Below are positions 47,365 to 57,219 of a stretch of DNA of 64,000 nt, in pieces. How positions within the stretch are numbered: the first letter of the stretch is position 1; every line of letters starts with the position of its first letter. Below the pieces are notes generated by a model, which was given only the letters and a program-made list of their open reading frames with translations, searched no databases and was not told where the DNA came from. The DNA comes from Pseudoalteromonas undina (GTDB lineage: Bacteria; Pseudomonadota; Gammaproteobacteria; Enterobacterales; Alteromonadaceae), in the NCBI RefSeq assembly GCF_000238275.3, contig NZ_AHCF03000003.1:248001-312000 (forward strand), given 5' to 3'. Both the position numbers and the translations under genes were made by a program.

Positions 47365-48705
47365 CTATTGAGTTTTCATTAATTTACTGGTGATTACACC
47401 TGAGGTCATAGAGCCCGACACGTTGAGTGCAGTGCGCGCCATGTCTATTAATGGTTCAATAGAAATAAGTAAAGCCACTACCTCTATAGGTAGTCCCATG
47501 GTTGGTAATACAACCAACGCTGCGAAGGTAGCACCACCGCCAACACCTGCAATACCAAACGAACTAATAACCACAATACCAATTAGCGGTAAAATAAACT
47601 CAAATGTAAGTGGGTCAATCCCCACGCTTGGCGCAACCATCATCGCAAGCATAGCAGGGTAAATACCAGCACAACCGTTTTGACCTATAGTGGCACCAAA
47701 AGAAGCCGATAAATTAGCGATTGCAGGTGGCACTTTTAACTGGTTAATTTGCACATCAACATTCATAGGAATAGATGCCGCTGAGCTACGTGAGCTAAAA
47801 GCAAAGGTAAGCACAGGCCAAATTTTTTCAAAGTAATTTTTTGGATTAACGCCCACTAAGCTAAGCAATAAACCATGCACAACAAACATTAGTAAAATAG
47901 CCACGTAAGAAGCCACAATAAAGGCGAGTAAATTTAAAATATCGCTACTGCTTGAGTTTGCCACAACGCTTGCCATTAGGCCCGCAACACCATAAGGCGT
48001 TAGTGCAATTACCATGCGAACTAAGCTCATTACTGTTGCTTGTAGGGCGTTTACACCGTTACGAATTGGGCTAGCAAGTTCTGTTTTTTCAAGCATTACT
48101 TTACGTGCAGCTATACCAACAAGTACACCAAATATAACCGTGGCAATAATAGAGGTTGAACGTTGATTACTTAAATCCGCAAATGGGTTTTCAGGGATAA
48201 AGCTCAGTAGCATTTGCGGCACACTTAAGTCGGCTACATTCGCGGCTTTGCTTTGTAGGGTGTCCATTCGAGCGGCTTCACGAGTACCCGAAACAAGCCC
48301 TTCAATGCTCAAGTCAAATCCATACGTTACAGCAATACCAATTAGCGCAGCAATTGCGGTGGTAAACAGTAAAACAGAGATACTAATAAAGGATATTTTT
48401 CCTAGCGAGCCTTGGTTCTCAAGCTTAACCACAGCGGCAATCATAAAGACCAATACCAATGGCATAATGATCATTTTTAGTAACCCGACATAGCCTTTAC
48501 CTACTATGCTTACCCAGCTGAGTATTTCTTTAATGGTTTCTGGGGAGTGGGCAAACAAAAACTGTAGGGCTAAACCAAAGGCGCTACCAAGCACTAAACC
48601 AAATAAAACGGTACGAGATAAAGAGCTGCTTTTTTGCGAAACAAGATAGATGGCGAACAGCAAACCGACAAATAATGCCAACATTAATAATACAGCAAGC
48701 GACAT
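47365..48705 (-). CDS. tcyP: Dicarboxylate/amino-acid:cation symporter, TcyP-like cystine transporter
   Basis: The 446-residue inner-membrane protein belongs to the DAACS family (eight helices plus two re-entrant loops). Family marks are the serine-rich FSSRSSAASIPMNV and SFGATIGQNGCAGIYPAMLA, the latter very close to YdjN/TcyP, the sodium- or proton-driven L-cystine importer. The late SISEPLIDMARTALNVSG-type region is also kept. Cystine is the best guess; other dicarboxylates or amino acids are possible. Confidence 0.83.
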   Translation of the reverse strand: MSLAVLLMLALFVGLLFAIYLVSQKSSSLSRTVLFGLVLGSAFGLALQFLFAHSPETIKEILSWVSIVGKGYVGLLKMIIMPLVLVFMIAAVVKLENQGSLGKISFISISVLLFTTAIAALIGIAVTYGFDLSIEGLVSGTREAARMDTLQSKAANVADLSVPQMLLSFIPENPFADLSNQRSTSIIATVIFGVLVGIAARKVMLEKTELASPIRNGVNALQATVMSLVRMVIALTPYGVAGLMASVVANSSSSDILNLLAFIVASYVAILLMFVVHGLLLSLVGVNPKNYFEKIWPVLTFAFSSRSSAASIPMNVDVQINQLKVPPAIANLSASFGATIGQNGCAGIYPAMLAMMVAPSVGIDPLTFEFILPLIGIVVISSFGIAGVGGGATFAALVVLPTMGLPIEVVALLISIEPLIDMARTALNVSGSMTSGVITSKLMKTQ

Positions 48706-48988
48706 GGTACCCTCTTTTATAGCTGTGAATTAGCGCGGCACTTTAACGCTTTGTAAGACGTTAACAAAATACGCTTTCGCTATGGGATAGAATTAAAATG
48801 AATATAGTAATAATATTAAAGTATAACGAATGAGCACATTATTGAAAAAAATCAGCCCATATGATTGTATTTTCTTCAAATTATGGGACTTACTATAGAT
48901 CGTAAGCCTTGTTTAAAGCGTAAGTCTGATACGAATTAATTGGTCAACGTGTTCACTTTAGTTTTATTTAAAGATAGGGAGTAAAGGT

Positions 48989-49516
48989 ATGTTAAAGGCA
49001 ATAATGGCGCTGGTGATGGTTTTAGTGGTTAGCGGGTGTTCAACCCAATATCCAAACCAAGCATTACTGGGTAAGCAATTTCCCACCGTTAGCGGAGAAA
49101 GCTTAGAGCAACAGTCATTCACCATTCCTGATGATTTTAATAACCCAAATACGTTGTTATTAATTGGATATAAACAAGATAGCCAGTTTGATATTGATCG
49201 TTGGCTTATTGGTTTAGATATGAGTGCAGTTGATGTGACTGCCTATGAGTTGCCAACCATTCAGGGTATGCTTCCTCGTATGTTTAGTACCTTAATTGAT
49301 AGCGGTATGCGCAAAGGGATCCCAAAAGAGTTGTGGGGTGGGGTGATCACAATTTACGAAGATGGCGATAAAGTTCAGGCATTTACTGGCAACGAAAATC
49401 CTAATAACAGCCGTGTGATACTGCTTGATGAGAGTGGCAAAATTATTTACTTTTACGACCGTGGTTTTTCTGTATCAGCATTAAATAATTTAAAAGCGGT
49501 TTTGGAAAAGCAATAA
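48989..49516 (+). CDS. Putative lipoprotein, thioredoxin-like
   Basis: The 175-residue product has a lipoprotein signal with lipobox VSGC (Cys17). The rest has a beta-alpha pattern reminiscent of thioredoxin-like or ATP10-like proteins (TLLLIGYKQDSQFDIDRWLIGLD, then RVILLDESGKIIYFYDRGF) but has no CxxC. I do not know a function. AGGGAG stands upstream of the start. It converges on a diguanylate cyclase gene. Confidence 0.65.
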   Translation: MLKAIMALVMVLVVSGCSTQYPNQALLGKQFPTVSGESLEQQSFTIPDDFNNPNTLLLIGYKQDSQFDIDRWLIGLDMSAVDVTAYELPTIQGMLPRMFSTLIDSGMRKGIPKELWGGVITIYEDGDKVQAFTGNENPNNSRVILLDESGKIIYFYDRGFSVSALNNLKAVLEKQ

Positions 49517-49580
49517 GTTGTAGTTAAATTAGCTGCTTTTGGGCACGCCATTATTAAGTTAGCGTGCCACGTTAAAAGTA

Positions 49581-50780
49581 CTACTCGCTTACGTTATTTC
49601 TGCCTTTCTTTTTAGCTCTATAAAGGGCTAAATCGGCATTTTTTAATGCCTCATCAAAGCTTTGTTTTGCCGCTCTTTGCGCTACACCTATAGAAACCGT
49701 CACGTTTACCGTTTTATTGTCGCTTGGCTGTTTACCTTTACGAGATTTCTTATCGGTTCGTTTTGGGTTTCTGATCACCATGTCGTAGGTGGCAATATTT
49801 TCGCGCAGTGTTTCTAGTTCAGGGATTGACTGCTCGGCTGTTTTACGCGGGAACACCACCGTAAACTCTTCTCCGCCATAGCGATAAATCTTGCCACCCC
49901 CTTTAATGCCAGCCATTTTAGCCGCCACTAGCTTTAACACTTGGTCGCCAATATCGTGGCCATAGGTATCGTTGAATTTTTTAAAGTGGTCAATGTCGAG
50001 CATAGCAACGGTGTACTTTCGACCTAATGATAAAGCAAGCTGATTAAGAGCTCGCCGCGTTGGTAAGCTGGTTAAATCGTCTCTATAGGCTAAATAATAA
50101 GAATCTGTACTTACTGCTAATAAATACAAAGAAGCCATAAGCACGGCTATTACAGACCAAGGAAAATCAATAATGTGTTGCTGATTAAGGCACCACACAA
50201 TAAAAGTAATTAATAAGGCGGTTTGAGTCAGGTTATGGGCTCTTAAGCTTTGCCAAATAAGCAAGCCGCCAATTATTGAAAGCGGTAAAACAATGGGTAA
50301 ATAAGGAAGCAGCTGAGTATAAAAAGAAGATTGTATTGTTAGTTCTTGCAAGTGTTGGCTCAGTGCTAACCAAGCAAATGCAGCACCGCCACAGACAATA
50401 ACGAGTAAACTGCGAGTTACAGTATGTATTGATAAGAGCGCTCTATCTTTTATAACTGCCAATAGCATTAATAAACTTGTAGCGCATAATAAGGTCCATT
50501 CAGGTTGCGCTTTAAGCCAGTCAGACCATGGTAAAGCGTAGTCTAATGAAGATAAATAAAGCACCCAAAATGCGCATAGTAGTGCAACTCGACTTCGATT
50601 AAACTGAGTAGCAAATACAGCAGTAATAACCAGTAATGGATAAACAAGATTATTAATAAGAGAGAGCTTACTTTGCCATTGAGCTTGAAACTGAACTAAT
50701 AATAAAAATAAGCCACATAGACCTAAAAGGCTCAAAGAAGTTGATTTAACTCCTGCTAATTTTAACAACCTATGCTCCAA
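49581..50780 (-). CDS. Membrane diguanylate cyclase (GGDEF)
   Basis: The 399-residue protein has about seven N-terminal membrane segments (residues ~15-225) and a C-terminal GGDEF domain with the active signature GGEEF in YRYGGEEFTVVFPR. The domain start DDLTSLPTRRALNQL and substrate-binding DIDHFKKFNDTYGHDIGD are present. It makes the second messenger c-di-GMP from GTP, probably under control of a signal sensed in the membrane. Confidence 0.92.
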   Translation of the reverse strand: MEHRLLKLAGVKSTSLSLLGLCGLFLLLVQFQAQWQSKLSLINNLVYPLLVITAVFATQFNRSRVALLCAFWVLYLSSLDYALPWSDWLKAQPEWTLLCATSLLMLLAVIKDRALLSIHTVTRSLLVIVCGGAAFAWLALSQHLQELTIQSSFYTQLLPYLPIVLPLSIIGGLLIWQSLRAHNLTQTALLITFIVWCLNQQHIIDFPWSVIAVLMASLYLLAVSTDSYYLAYRDDLTSLPTRRALNQLALSLGRKYTVAMLDIDHFKKFNDTYGHDIGDQVLKLVAAKMAGIKGGGKIYRYGGEEFTVVFPRKTAEQSIPELETLRENIATYDMVIRNPKRTDKKSRKGKQPSDNKTVNVTVSIGVAQRAAKQSFDEALKNADLALYRAKKKGRNNVSE

Positions 50781-50976
50781 AGACCGATGTCTAAAAAATA
50801 AAGGCTTATTGTATTCATATTGAAAAATATTACTACTTTAATGCTTGTTAATTATTTAAAAACAATACTTTAAAACTAATTTTGGCGGCTTTTATCGACA
50901 CTTTTTAGCCAAATGTATGACATTTTAGCAAATGTAAATATAGTAAGTTAATTAAACCTATTATCCAGAGTTCAGG

Positions 50977-52245
50977 TTATTTAATTAGTTGGCGAATATC
51001 GCTTCCTGTTGGTGCTTCATGGGCACGTAACGAAAAGGCGGGTAAAACCGCTAATATATGATCAAATATATCTGACTGAATATTTTCATATTCACCCCAA
51101 TTAGTGGTATTGGTGAATGCATAAATCTCAATGGGTAAACCTTGGGTTGTTGGCGCTAATTGCCTTACCATTAAGGTCATACCTTGATGAATATGTGGGT
51201 GCTGTTTTAATAGCGCGACCAAATAGTGACGAAATGTACCCACATTAGTTAGCCTGCGGCCATTTAAAGTGCAGCTCATATCTACTTTTTTAGTGGTGTT
51301 TTGCTCCTCAATAACCAATAGCATACTTTCAAGGTACTCACTTAGTAAGTCGGCTTTTTTAAGGGCAACAACTGCGGCTTCATCTAAAAAGTGCACACTA
51401 CTCATTTCAAGGTGAATGCTACGTTTTATTCGGCGTCCGCCAGAGTCTGACATACCGCGCCAATTTTTAAATGAGTCAGAGATCAAGGCATAAGTAGGAA
51501 TGGTGGTAATGGTTTTATCCCAATTTCTTACTTTAACCGTGGTTAACGCAATATCAATAACATCACCGTCGGCACCGTACTTAGGCATTTCTAACCAGTC
51601 ACCTACCGCCAGCATATTATTGGCAGAGAGCTGAATACCTGCTACTAATCCTAAAATAGCGTCTTTAAATACCAGTAATAACACCGCAGACAGAGCGCCT
51701 AAGCCGCTTAGTAAAATTAACGGTGATTTATTCATTAACAATGAAACGGCTAAAATGGCAGTTAATACACTGGCAATAAGCTTAATTGTTTGCAAAAAGC
51801 CGCGCAGCGGAAAGTGAGCGCTCAAGGGGCGCTTATCGGAAATTGCTTGAAATATATCCAGTAAAGAAAATAGCGAAAGTAAGGCAAATAAAATGATCCA
51901 TTGATCGGTGATCATTTGAATCAAATACAAAAAAGTGGTGCCTTCGGGTACCCACAGTTGCGCCTGAATAACAACGACCGCTCCTTGTAAAACAAATGAG
52001 ATATTACGAGCGAGCTTTTGTGCTGAATATAAAGGACTTTTGCTATCGGGTTGCGCAGCTTGTTCGCTAAAGCGGTTTTTAACTAAACGCTGAGAAACCA
52101 GCCTTAAAATGAGGTGTAATATTAATGCAAATAGCGCAATCCAAGCCAATACAATCAGGTCGTACCATAAAAATGGGCTTCCCGGAAAATAATCGCCAAA
52201 CCATTGCAGTAAAAAATCTCGCAGCTGTGCGCGTGTTCCTGTCAT
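50977..52245 (-). CDS. MscS-family mechanosensitive channel, YbdG-like
   Basis: The 422-residue inner-membrane protein matches YbdG/MscM in length and layout. About five helices span residues ~25-215; the last is the MscS-type pore helix (LLSGLGALSAVLLLVFKDAILGLVAGIQLSANNML). A long cytoplasmic part follows with VGDWLEMPKYGADGDVIDI and WDKTITTIPTYALISDSFKNW. It should gate at milli-conductance on osmotic down-shock. Confidence 0.88.
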   Translation of the reverse strand: MTGTRAQLRDFLLQWFGDYFPGSPFLWYDLIVLAWIALFALILHLILRLVSQRLVKNRFSEQAAQPDSKSPLYSAQKLARNISFVLQGAVVVIQAQLWVPEGTTFLYLIQMITDQWIILFALLSLFSLLDIFQAISDKRPLSAHFPLRGFLQTIKLIASVLTAILAVSLLMNKSPLILLSGLGALSAVLLLVFKDAILGLVAGIQLSANNMLAVGDWLEMPKYGADGDVIDIALTTVKVRNWDKTITTIPTYALISDSFKNWRGMSDSGGRRIKRSIHLEMSSVHFLDEAAVVALKKADLLSEYLESMLLVIEEQNTTKKVDMSCTLNGRRLTNVGTFRHYLVALLKQHPHIHQGMTLMVRQLAPTTQGLPIEIYAFTNTTNWGEYENIQSDIFDHILAVLPAFSLRAHEAPTGSDIRQLIK

Positions 52246-52299
52246 TAATACTCCATAAGGACGCTATTATTAATTACTGATTGTTAGTTAAGCAGCTGC

Positions 52300-52332
52300 A
52301 ATGTAAAAAGTCTATTTAAGACTTTTTACATT
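52300..52332 (-). terminator. Rho-independent terminator of prpE
   Basis: A 14-base perfect stem (AATGTAAAAAGTCT with its complement) around ATTTA, just after the prpE stop on the minus strand. The T run lies in the stem. Confidence 0.7.
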
Positions 52333-52338
52333 ATGTAG

Positions 52339-54228
52339 TTACAGTTTACCATGCTCGAGTTGCTGGCTGAGTTCTTCAAAAATACTTGGATCATCTATGG
52401 TTGATGGAATTTGCAGTTCTTCACCATCAATTAACTGCCGCAGGTTTTTACGTAAAATTTTGCCAGAACGGGTTTTTGGTAATCGCTCTACACACATAAT
52501 ATTTTTAAGGCACGCAATAGCACCAATTTGATTACGCACGGTTTGCACCAATTGCTGTTCTACCTCTTTATGTGAGCCATGAAAATCATTTTTTAGCACC
52601 ACCATCGCCATTGGGTTTTGCCCTTTTAACGCATCACTAATGCCAAATACTGCACACTCAGCCACAGCTGGGTGCGCGGCAACAATTTCTTCCATTTCAC
52701 CGGTGGATAGACGGTGCCCTGCGACATTAATTACATCATCGGTGCGACCCATAATAAAGAGGTAGCCATCGTCATCAATATAACCGCCATCACCAGATAA
52801 ATAGTAGCCCTCATATTCAGCCAAATAACCAGCCTTAAAACGAGCCGTATTTTTCCAAATTGTCGGTAAACATCCCGGTGGTAAAGGTCGCTTTATAACA
52901 ACCGCGCCTTGTTCATTCGGATCACATTCATCCCCATTCATATCTAAAATTCGTACATCAAATCCAGGTGTTGCAACTGTTGAGCTTCCCGCTTTTGTAG
53001 GCAGGTGTTCAATGCCAACAGGGTTACACGCAATTGCCCAGCCGGTTTCTGTTTGCCACCAATGATCAAGCACCGGTAAACCTGTTTTTTCTTTGAGCCA
53101 ATCGTAGGTAGGTGGGTCTAAACGCTCTCCGGCTAAAAATAATCGTTTCAGACTAGAAGTATCATACTTCTTAAATCCTTCGGCATTGGGGTCCTCTTTT
53201 TTAATCGCGCGAAACGCAGTGGGGGCACTAAATAAAGCATTCACTTTGTATTCTTCTACTACGCGCCAAAAAGCACTGGCATCGGGGGTTCTAACCGGTT
53301 TTCCTTCAAATAAAATAGTTGCGCACCGATACATAAGTGGCGCATACACAATATACGAATGACCCACTACCCAGCCAATATCAGAGGCGGCCCAAAATAC
53401 GTCACCGGGTTTCATGCCGTAGACGGTTTCCATGCTGTAATGCATAGCAACCGCATGGCCGCCATTTTCACGCACCACACCTTTAGGTGTCCCTGTTGTG
53501 CCAGAGGTGTATAAAATATAAAGTGGATGATCGCCACTGACCGCAACGGGATCAACCGGTGTGGCTGTTTGCATTGCAACAGCCCAGTCAATATCACGTT
53601 CGGGCATAAGCGGTGCGGTGGCTTGCTCACGCTGATAAATAATACAGTGTTCAACTTTATAGCTAGCAGCTTCAACCGCGTTATCGAGTAATTCTTTGTA
53701 CTCAATTACAGTATTAACTTCTACACCGCAGGAGGCACTGAGTACCAATTTGGGCTTGGCGTCATCAATCCGTACCGCTAATTCATGCGCTGCAAAACCG
53801 CCAAATACAACAGAATGAATAGCTCCAATTCGGGCACATGCCAACATACCAATTACGGCTTCGGGGATCATGGGCATATAAATCACTACGCGGTCGCCTT
53901 TAGTCACTCCTAAAGACTGCATTACCCCTGCAAATTTAGCGACCTCTTGCTGTAGTTGTAAATAGCTATAACTGCGTTTGCTATTGGTAACCGGTGAGTC
54001 ATAAATTAACGCTGTTTCATTACCATGCCCAGCGATGACATGCTGATCTACGGCTAAAAAACAGCTGTTAAGTTGGCCGTCTGCATACCAATGGTGCAGT
54101 CCTTCTTGATCTTGTGTGTATGCTGCTTCTGGAGCCTTGTACCAAGGAAAGCGTTTACTTTGCGATAACCAAAACGCTGCCGGGTCTTGTTTAAATTCGT
54201 TGTAATGTTGTTTATATTCACCTGACAT
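52339..54228 (-). CDS. prpE: Propionyl-CoA synthetase PrpE
   Basis: The 629-residue acyl-adenylating enzyme activates propionate (or acetate) to its CoA ester. The P-loop-like A3 motif is YTSGTTGTPKGVV, the substrate-pocket motif HWWQTETGWAIACNP is the PrpE version (acetyl-CoA synthetase has TWWQTETGG), and A10 is PKTRSGKILRK near the C-terminus. The other methylcitrate-cycle genes are not nearby. A weak GGAGCC precedes the ATG. Confidence 0.9.
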   Translation of the reverse strand: MSGEYKQHYNEFKQDPAAFWLSQSKRFPWYKAPEAAYTQDQEGLHHWYADGQLNSCFLAVDQHVIAGHGNETALIYDSPVTNSKRSYSYLQLQQEVAKFAGVMQSLGVTKGDRVVIYMPMIPEAVIGMLACARIGAIHSVVFGGFAAHELAVRIDDAKPKLVLSASCGVEVNTVIEYKELLDNAVEAASYKVEHCIIYQREQATAPLMPERDIDWAVAMQTATPVDPVAVSGDHPLYILYTSGTTGTPKGVVRENGGHAVAMHYSMETVYGMKPGDVFWAASDIGWVVGHSYIVYAPLMYRCATILFEGKPVRTPDASAFWRVVEEYKVNALFSAPTAFRAIKKEDPNAEGFKKYDTSSLKRLFLAGERLDPPTYDWLKEKTGLPVLDHWWQTETGWAIACNPVGIEHLPTKAGSSTVATPGFDVRILDMNGDECDPNEQGAVVIKRPLPPGCLPTIWKNTARFKAGYLAEYEGYYLSGDGGYIDDDGYLFIMGRTDDVINVAGHRLSTGEMEEIVAAHPAVAECAVFGISDALKGQNPMAMVVLKNDFHGSHKEVEQQLVQTVRNQIGAIACLKNIMCVERLPKTRSGKILRKNLRQLIDGEELQIPSTIDDPSIFEELSQQLEHGKL

Positions 54229-54405
54229 AAAGGCTCCTGAGTCAAATTTAATCTAACTAAACTAAGCGCTTTTTATCAGCAGTGATATTCGACTATGGTC
54301 GGTTAAATAGTAAGCGATGCTTTTAGTTTTTGGCCAACGTAATGATTGTATAGAACTAAAAAGTTCCAACTAATGTAAAATGTTTCAGTAATTAATGAAG
54401 AGTAA

Positions 54406-54828
54406 ATGGATATAAGAATGAATCAAATGGTCAGAGTAGGCGTTGCAGTAATAGTAATGCATGATAATAAAATTTTACTCGGTGAACGGATAGGCGCACA
54501 TGGCGCAAATACGTGGGCAACCCCTGGAGGGCATTTAGAATTTGGCGAAACGGTTGAGCAATGCGCTGTGCGTGAAGTAGTAGAAGAGACAGGGCTCAAT
54601 GTCACTAATATTCGTAAACTCGATTTTACCAACGATATTTTTAGCGCAGAGAACAAACATTACATTACCTTATATGTGCAAGCAGACTATGAAGGTGGAG
54701 AGGTTATAAATAAAGAGCCTCACAAATGTTTACAGTGGCGTTGGTGCGATATTAATGACTTGCCCGCACCTTTGTTTATCTCATTAAAAAATTATCTAGC
54801 ACAGAATACCTTGCCCGCTGAGTATTAA
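54406..54828 (+). CDS. Nudix hydrolase, NUDT15/MutT-like
   Basis: The ~140-residue enzyme hydrolyses nucleoside diphosphate derivatives. The Nudix box is complete: GGHLEFGETVEQCAVREVVEETGLNV with the catalytic REVVEETG. The following ALFMS-type strand and WRWCDINDLP fit NUDT15-like pyrophosphatases. ATG codons at 54406, 54418 and 54427 are in frame; the first is taken. The stop overlaps the stop of the opposite-strand gene by four bases. Confidence 0.85.
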   Translation: MDIRMNQMVRVGVAVIVMHDNKILLGERIGAHGANTWATPGGHLEFGETVEQCAVREVVEETGLNVTNIRKLDFTNDIFSAENKHYITLYVQADYEGGEVINKEPHKCLQWRWCDINDLPAPLFISLKNYLAQNTLPAEY

Positions 54829-55586
54829 AGGTTTTTTGGCATAGGAAGTTGCCATTTATTTAAAATTTGCTGATATTCACCACTTTCCTTGATGGCATTT
54901 AACCTATCGCTAATAATTTTTGCTGTGTGTGAGTCAAGCTGATTACTGGCTGCAAAATGCAAAGAAGAGGGTAACTCATCTAAATGGATGCGTTTTGAAA
55001 TTAAATTAGGGTCGAGCCCAGTACGTTTTAATTCGTTTTCAAGTGTGAGCGTATTAGTAACAACAAAGTCGATGCGATCTTTATATAGCATTTTCCAGAG
55101 TTGCTGGTAATAACTGACTAATACTAGGTTTTCATTTTCAGTAAAACCTTTGGCTTCTAAATAGGCCTGCGCAGAGTAGCCGCGGATCGTAGCTACTTTG
55201 TATTCTTTAGCGAAGTTTAAATGAATCACTTCATCTTTATGGCTGCGTAAGCTAACTAGGTATGCGTCTGCAAAGTAAACTTTACCCAACCACTTAAATT
55301 GATGATGCCTGTTTGGTGTTTTTAGCAGTGACAGCATAATGGCATTAGGATTGGCTCGTTGCTGTTGAAACATGCGCGCCATCGGCATTATTTCAAACTT
55401 TGCGGTTAAAGCGGTGCCTTTTAATACTGCTTTAGCGATATCAACTAACGCGCCCTGTGTTTCACCTTGAGGGTTTTTAAAATGATAAGGCGGTAAATCT
55501 TCAGCGATAAAGGTAACAGGGGTGGCGTTGCAGAACGCACTATAAAAAATCAATACAAAAACAGTTAACATCATACGCAAAAGCAT
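54825..55586 (-). CDS. Periplasmic substrate-binding protein, SBP_bac_3 family
   Basis: The 253-residue product has a signal peptide (residues ~1-21, cleavage near CNA-T) and a family 3 solute-binding fold. DLPPYHFKNPQGETQGALVDIAKAV is at the N-terminus and DFVVTNTLTLENELKR in the second lobe. No ABC permease gene is nearby, so it may be a stand-alone sensor or scavenger for amino acids. Confidence 0.8.
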   Translation of the reverse strand: MLLRMMLTVFVLIFYSAFCNATPVTFIAEDLPPYHFKNPQGETQGALVDIAKAVLKGTALTAKFEIMPMARMFQQQRANPNAIMLSLLKTPNRHHQFKWLGKVYFADAYLVSLRSHKDEVIHLNFAKEYKVATIRGYSAQAYLEAKGFTENENLVLVSYYQQLWKMLYKDRIDFVVTNTLTLENELKRTGLDPNLISKRIHLDELPSSLHFAASNQLDSHTAKIISDRLNAIKESGEYQQILNKWQLPMPKNL

Positions 55587-55680
55587 AAATAATTGTCTTT
55601 AAAGCAATATCATGAGGCTAGTGTAAATAAAATTAGTAAAAAGGTATATGGTAAGTGTGTTTTTTAAGTAAGTAGAATGT

Positions 55681-56679
55681 TTAATTATTGTTTTTTATGA
55701 ATTGGCGAGGTGAACAATGATACCAGCGCTTAAAAGCACGATTAAAAGAGCTTTGATCGTTAAATCCCAGCATAAATGCGATTTTATTTAATGAATAGTG
55801 GGGAATATAAGTTAATAAACGTCGTTTTTGCTCTGCTTTAAGCAACGCGGCAAACGTGGTTTTTTCTTTTTTTAGATGGCGCTGTACTGTGCGTGGCGTC
55901 ATATTTAAGGCCGCAGCTGTCCTAAGTAAAGAGCAATCTTGTAAGTCGTGTTTTGACATTAAAATATGATTAATTTTTTCTGATAATAACTGCTGACTTT
56001 TAAACTGGGATAGCTGTTGCTCTGACATTTGCTTAAGCATTGCGTTGATTTGGCTATTATCGGTTTTAAAGGGCAGGATTAAGTAATTACTTGGAAACTC
56101 GATTTGATTAAAGCTAGCTCCAGCTTTTACTGGGCAATTAAACCAATTAGTTAATCTGTGTTGTTCGGTGTTTGAAAAGTGTGTTGAAAAATACACACAG
56201 CTAGGTGAAAGCTCAGGATTAAGTAGTTGGCGTACCACACTGACCCATGCGGTCATATTTCGTAAAACAGCCTGTGAACTACATTGCGGATCGGCTACCC
56301 AGGTTACTTTACACCGTGTTTTTTGTTGCTCAAACTTGGCGCGACCAATATTAGCCACTAGGCTGTCGTAATTAAGTAGTGCAGTAATAGCACTGGCTAA
56401 ATTAGTACTCGATTCAATTAAATACCCCAATACACCAAAATCAGCGGTGCGTATTTGTTTTCCTAATTCAAAGCCAAATAAGGGATCGTTTAACGCCTGT
56501 TGTGCATAACCAAGCAACGCATTGTAGCTTTTTAAGCTGATACGCGGCGCCAATTTTTGTGACTGTTTATTGGTATACTCGTTAAAATCAATAGCGCTTA
56601 AAGCCACTTGGCTAGCTAAGCCCTTGGCTTCAAGATAATCCAAACAGCTACAAAAGTAATGATCGGCTAAGGTTTTCAT
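55681..56679 (-). CDS. AraC-family regulator with arabinose-binding-like N-terminal domain
   Basis: The 332-residue regulator resembles the OruR/ArgR-type AraC branch. An N-terminal ligand domain (residues ~20-205, FGFELGKQIRTADFGVLGYLIESSTNLASA) precedes two helix-turn-helix motifs (RTAAALNMTPRTVQRHLKKE and KIAFMLGFNDQSSFNRAFKRWYHCSPRQF). It is divergent from the SRPBCC and sterol-desaturase genes, which it may control. Confidence 0.88.
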   Translation of the reverse strand: MKTLADHYFCSCLDYLEAKGLASQVALSAIDFNEYTNKQSQKLAPRISLKSYNALLGYAQQALNDPLFGFELGKQIRTADFGVLGYLIESSTNLASAITALLNYDSLVANIGRAKFEQQKTRCKVTWVADPQCSSQAVLRNMTAWVSVVRQLLNPELSPSCVYFSTHFSNTEQHRLTNWFNCPVKAGASFNQIEFPSNYLILPFKTDNSQINAMLKQMSEQQLSQFKSQQLLSEKINHILMSKHDLQDCSLLRTAAALNMTPRTVQRHLKKEKTTFAALLKAEQKRRLLTYIPHYSLNKIAFMLGFNDQSSFNRAFKRWYHCSPRQFIKNNN

Positions 56680-56739
56680 TTGTCGCCTAAAGCTAAAAAA
56701 TAGTCATCTAATCGCAAGTTTGCCACGGCATATTTTTAT

Positions 56740-57219
56740 ATGCTAGTGATCTATAAAAATAATATGGTGAAGGTCATGGTAAAAATAAAGGTTAAGCGTA
56801 CTGTGGCAGCAACGCCTGAGCAAATACGCAGCGTATTACTAGCACATGCCGATTTAGGACGGTTTTTTAATGCCCACTTTACACTACTAACACCACAAGA
56901 GCCGGGTGAAATAACTGGCGGGAAAGGCACTATTAGAGAAATTAAAATGCAAGGCACTACCTTTAAAGAGCAAATAATAGCTGCAGATAACAGTCATATT
57001 AGTTACTGTATTATAGGCAGCAAGCCCGTTGCACAGCATCGTGGTGATATTTACTTAAATGCTAATAACAAAGAACCATCGCTCACTGAGGTTAATTACC
57101 ATATTCGCTGCGTTGCACCTTTATGGCTACCCGATTTTATACTGGCTTTTTTTATAAAAAAAGATGTTAGTCAAGCACTTAAAAAAATAGCCCGTTATTT
57201 TCAGGAGCGTGTTGTATGA
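56740..57219 (+). CDS. SRPBCC-fold protein
   Basis: The product (159 residues from the first ATG) has the helix-grip fold of START/polyketide-cyclase-like proteins (VKRTVAATPEQIRSVLLAHADLGRFF, then GGKGTIREIKMQG). Such folds bind hydrophobic ligands. Later in-frame ATGs at 56764 and 56776 are possible starts; none has a well-placed ribosome site. It overlaps the sterol-desaturase-family gene by four bases, so the two work together, perhaps on a lipid. Confidence 0.75.
   Translation: MLVIYKNNMVKVMVKIKVKRTVAATPEQIRSVLLAHADLGRFFNAHFTLLTPQEPGEITGGKGTIREIKMQGTTFKEQIIAADNSHISYCIIGSKPVAQHRGDIYLNANNKEPSLTEVNYHIRCVAPLWLPDFILAFFIKKDVSQALKKIARYFQERVV

Noticed and set aside
49542..49568. Hairpin GGCACGC/GCGTGCC between converging genes as a terminator
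   Set aside because: Neither strand has a T tract after the stem, so termination cannot be supported.
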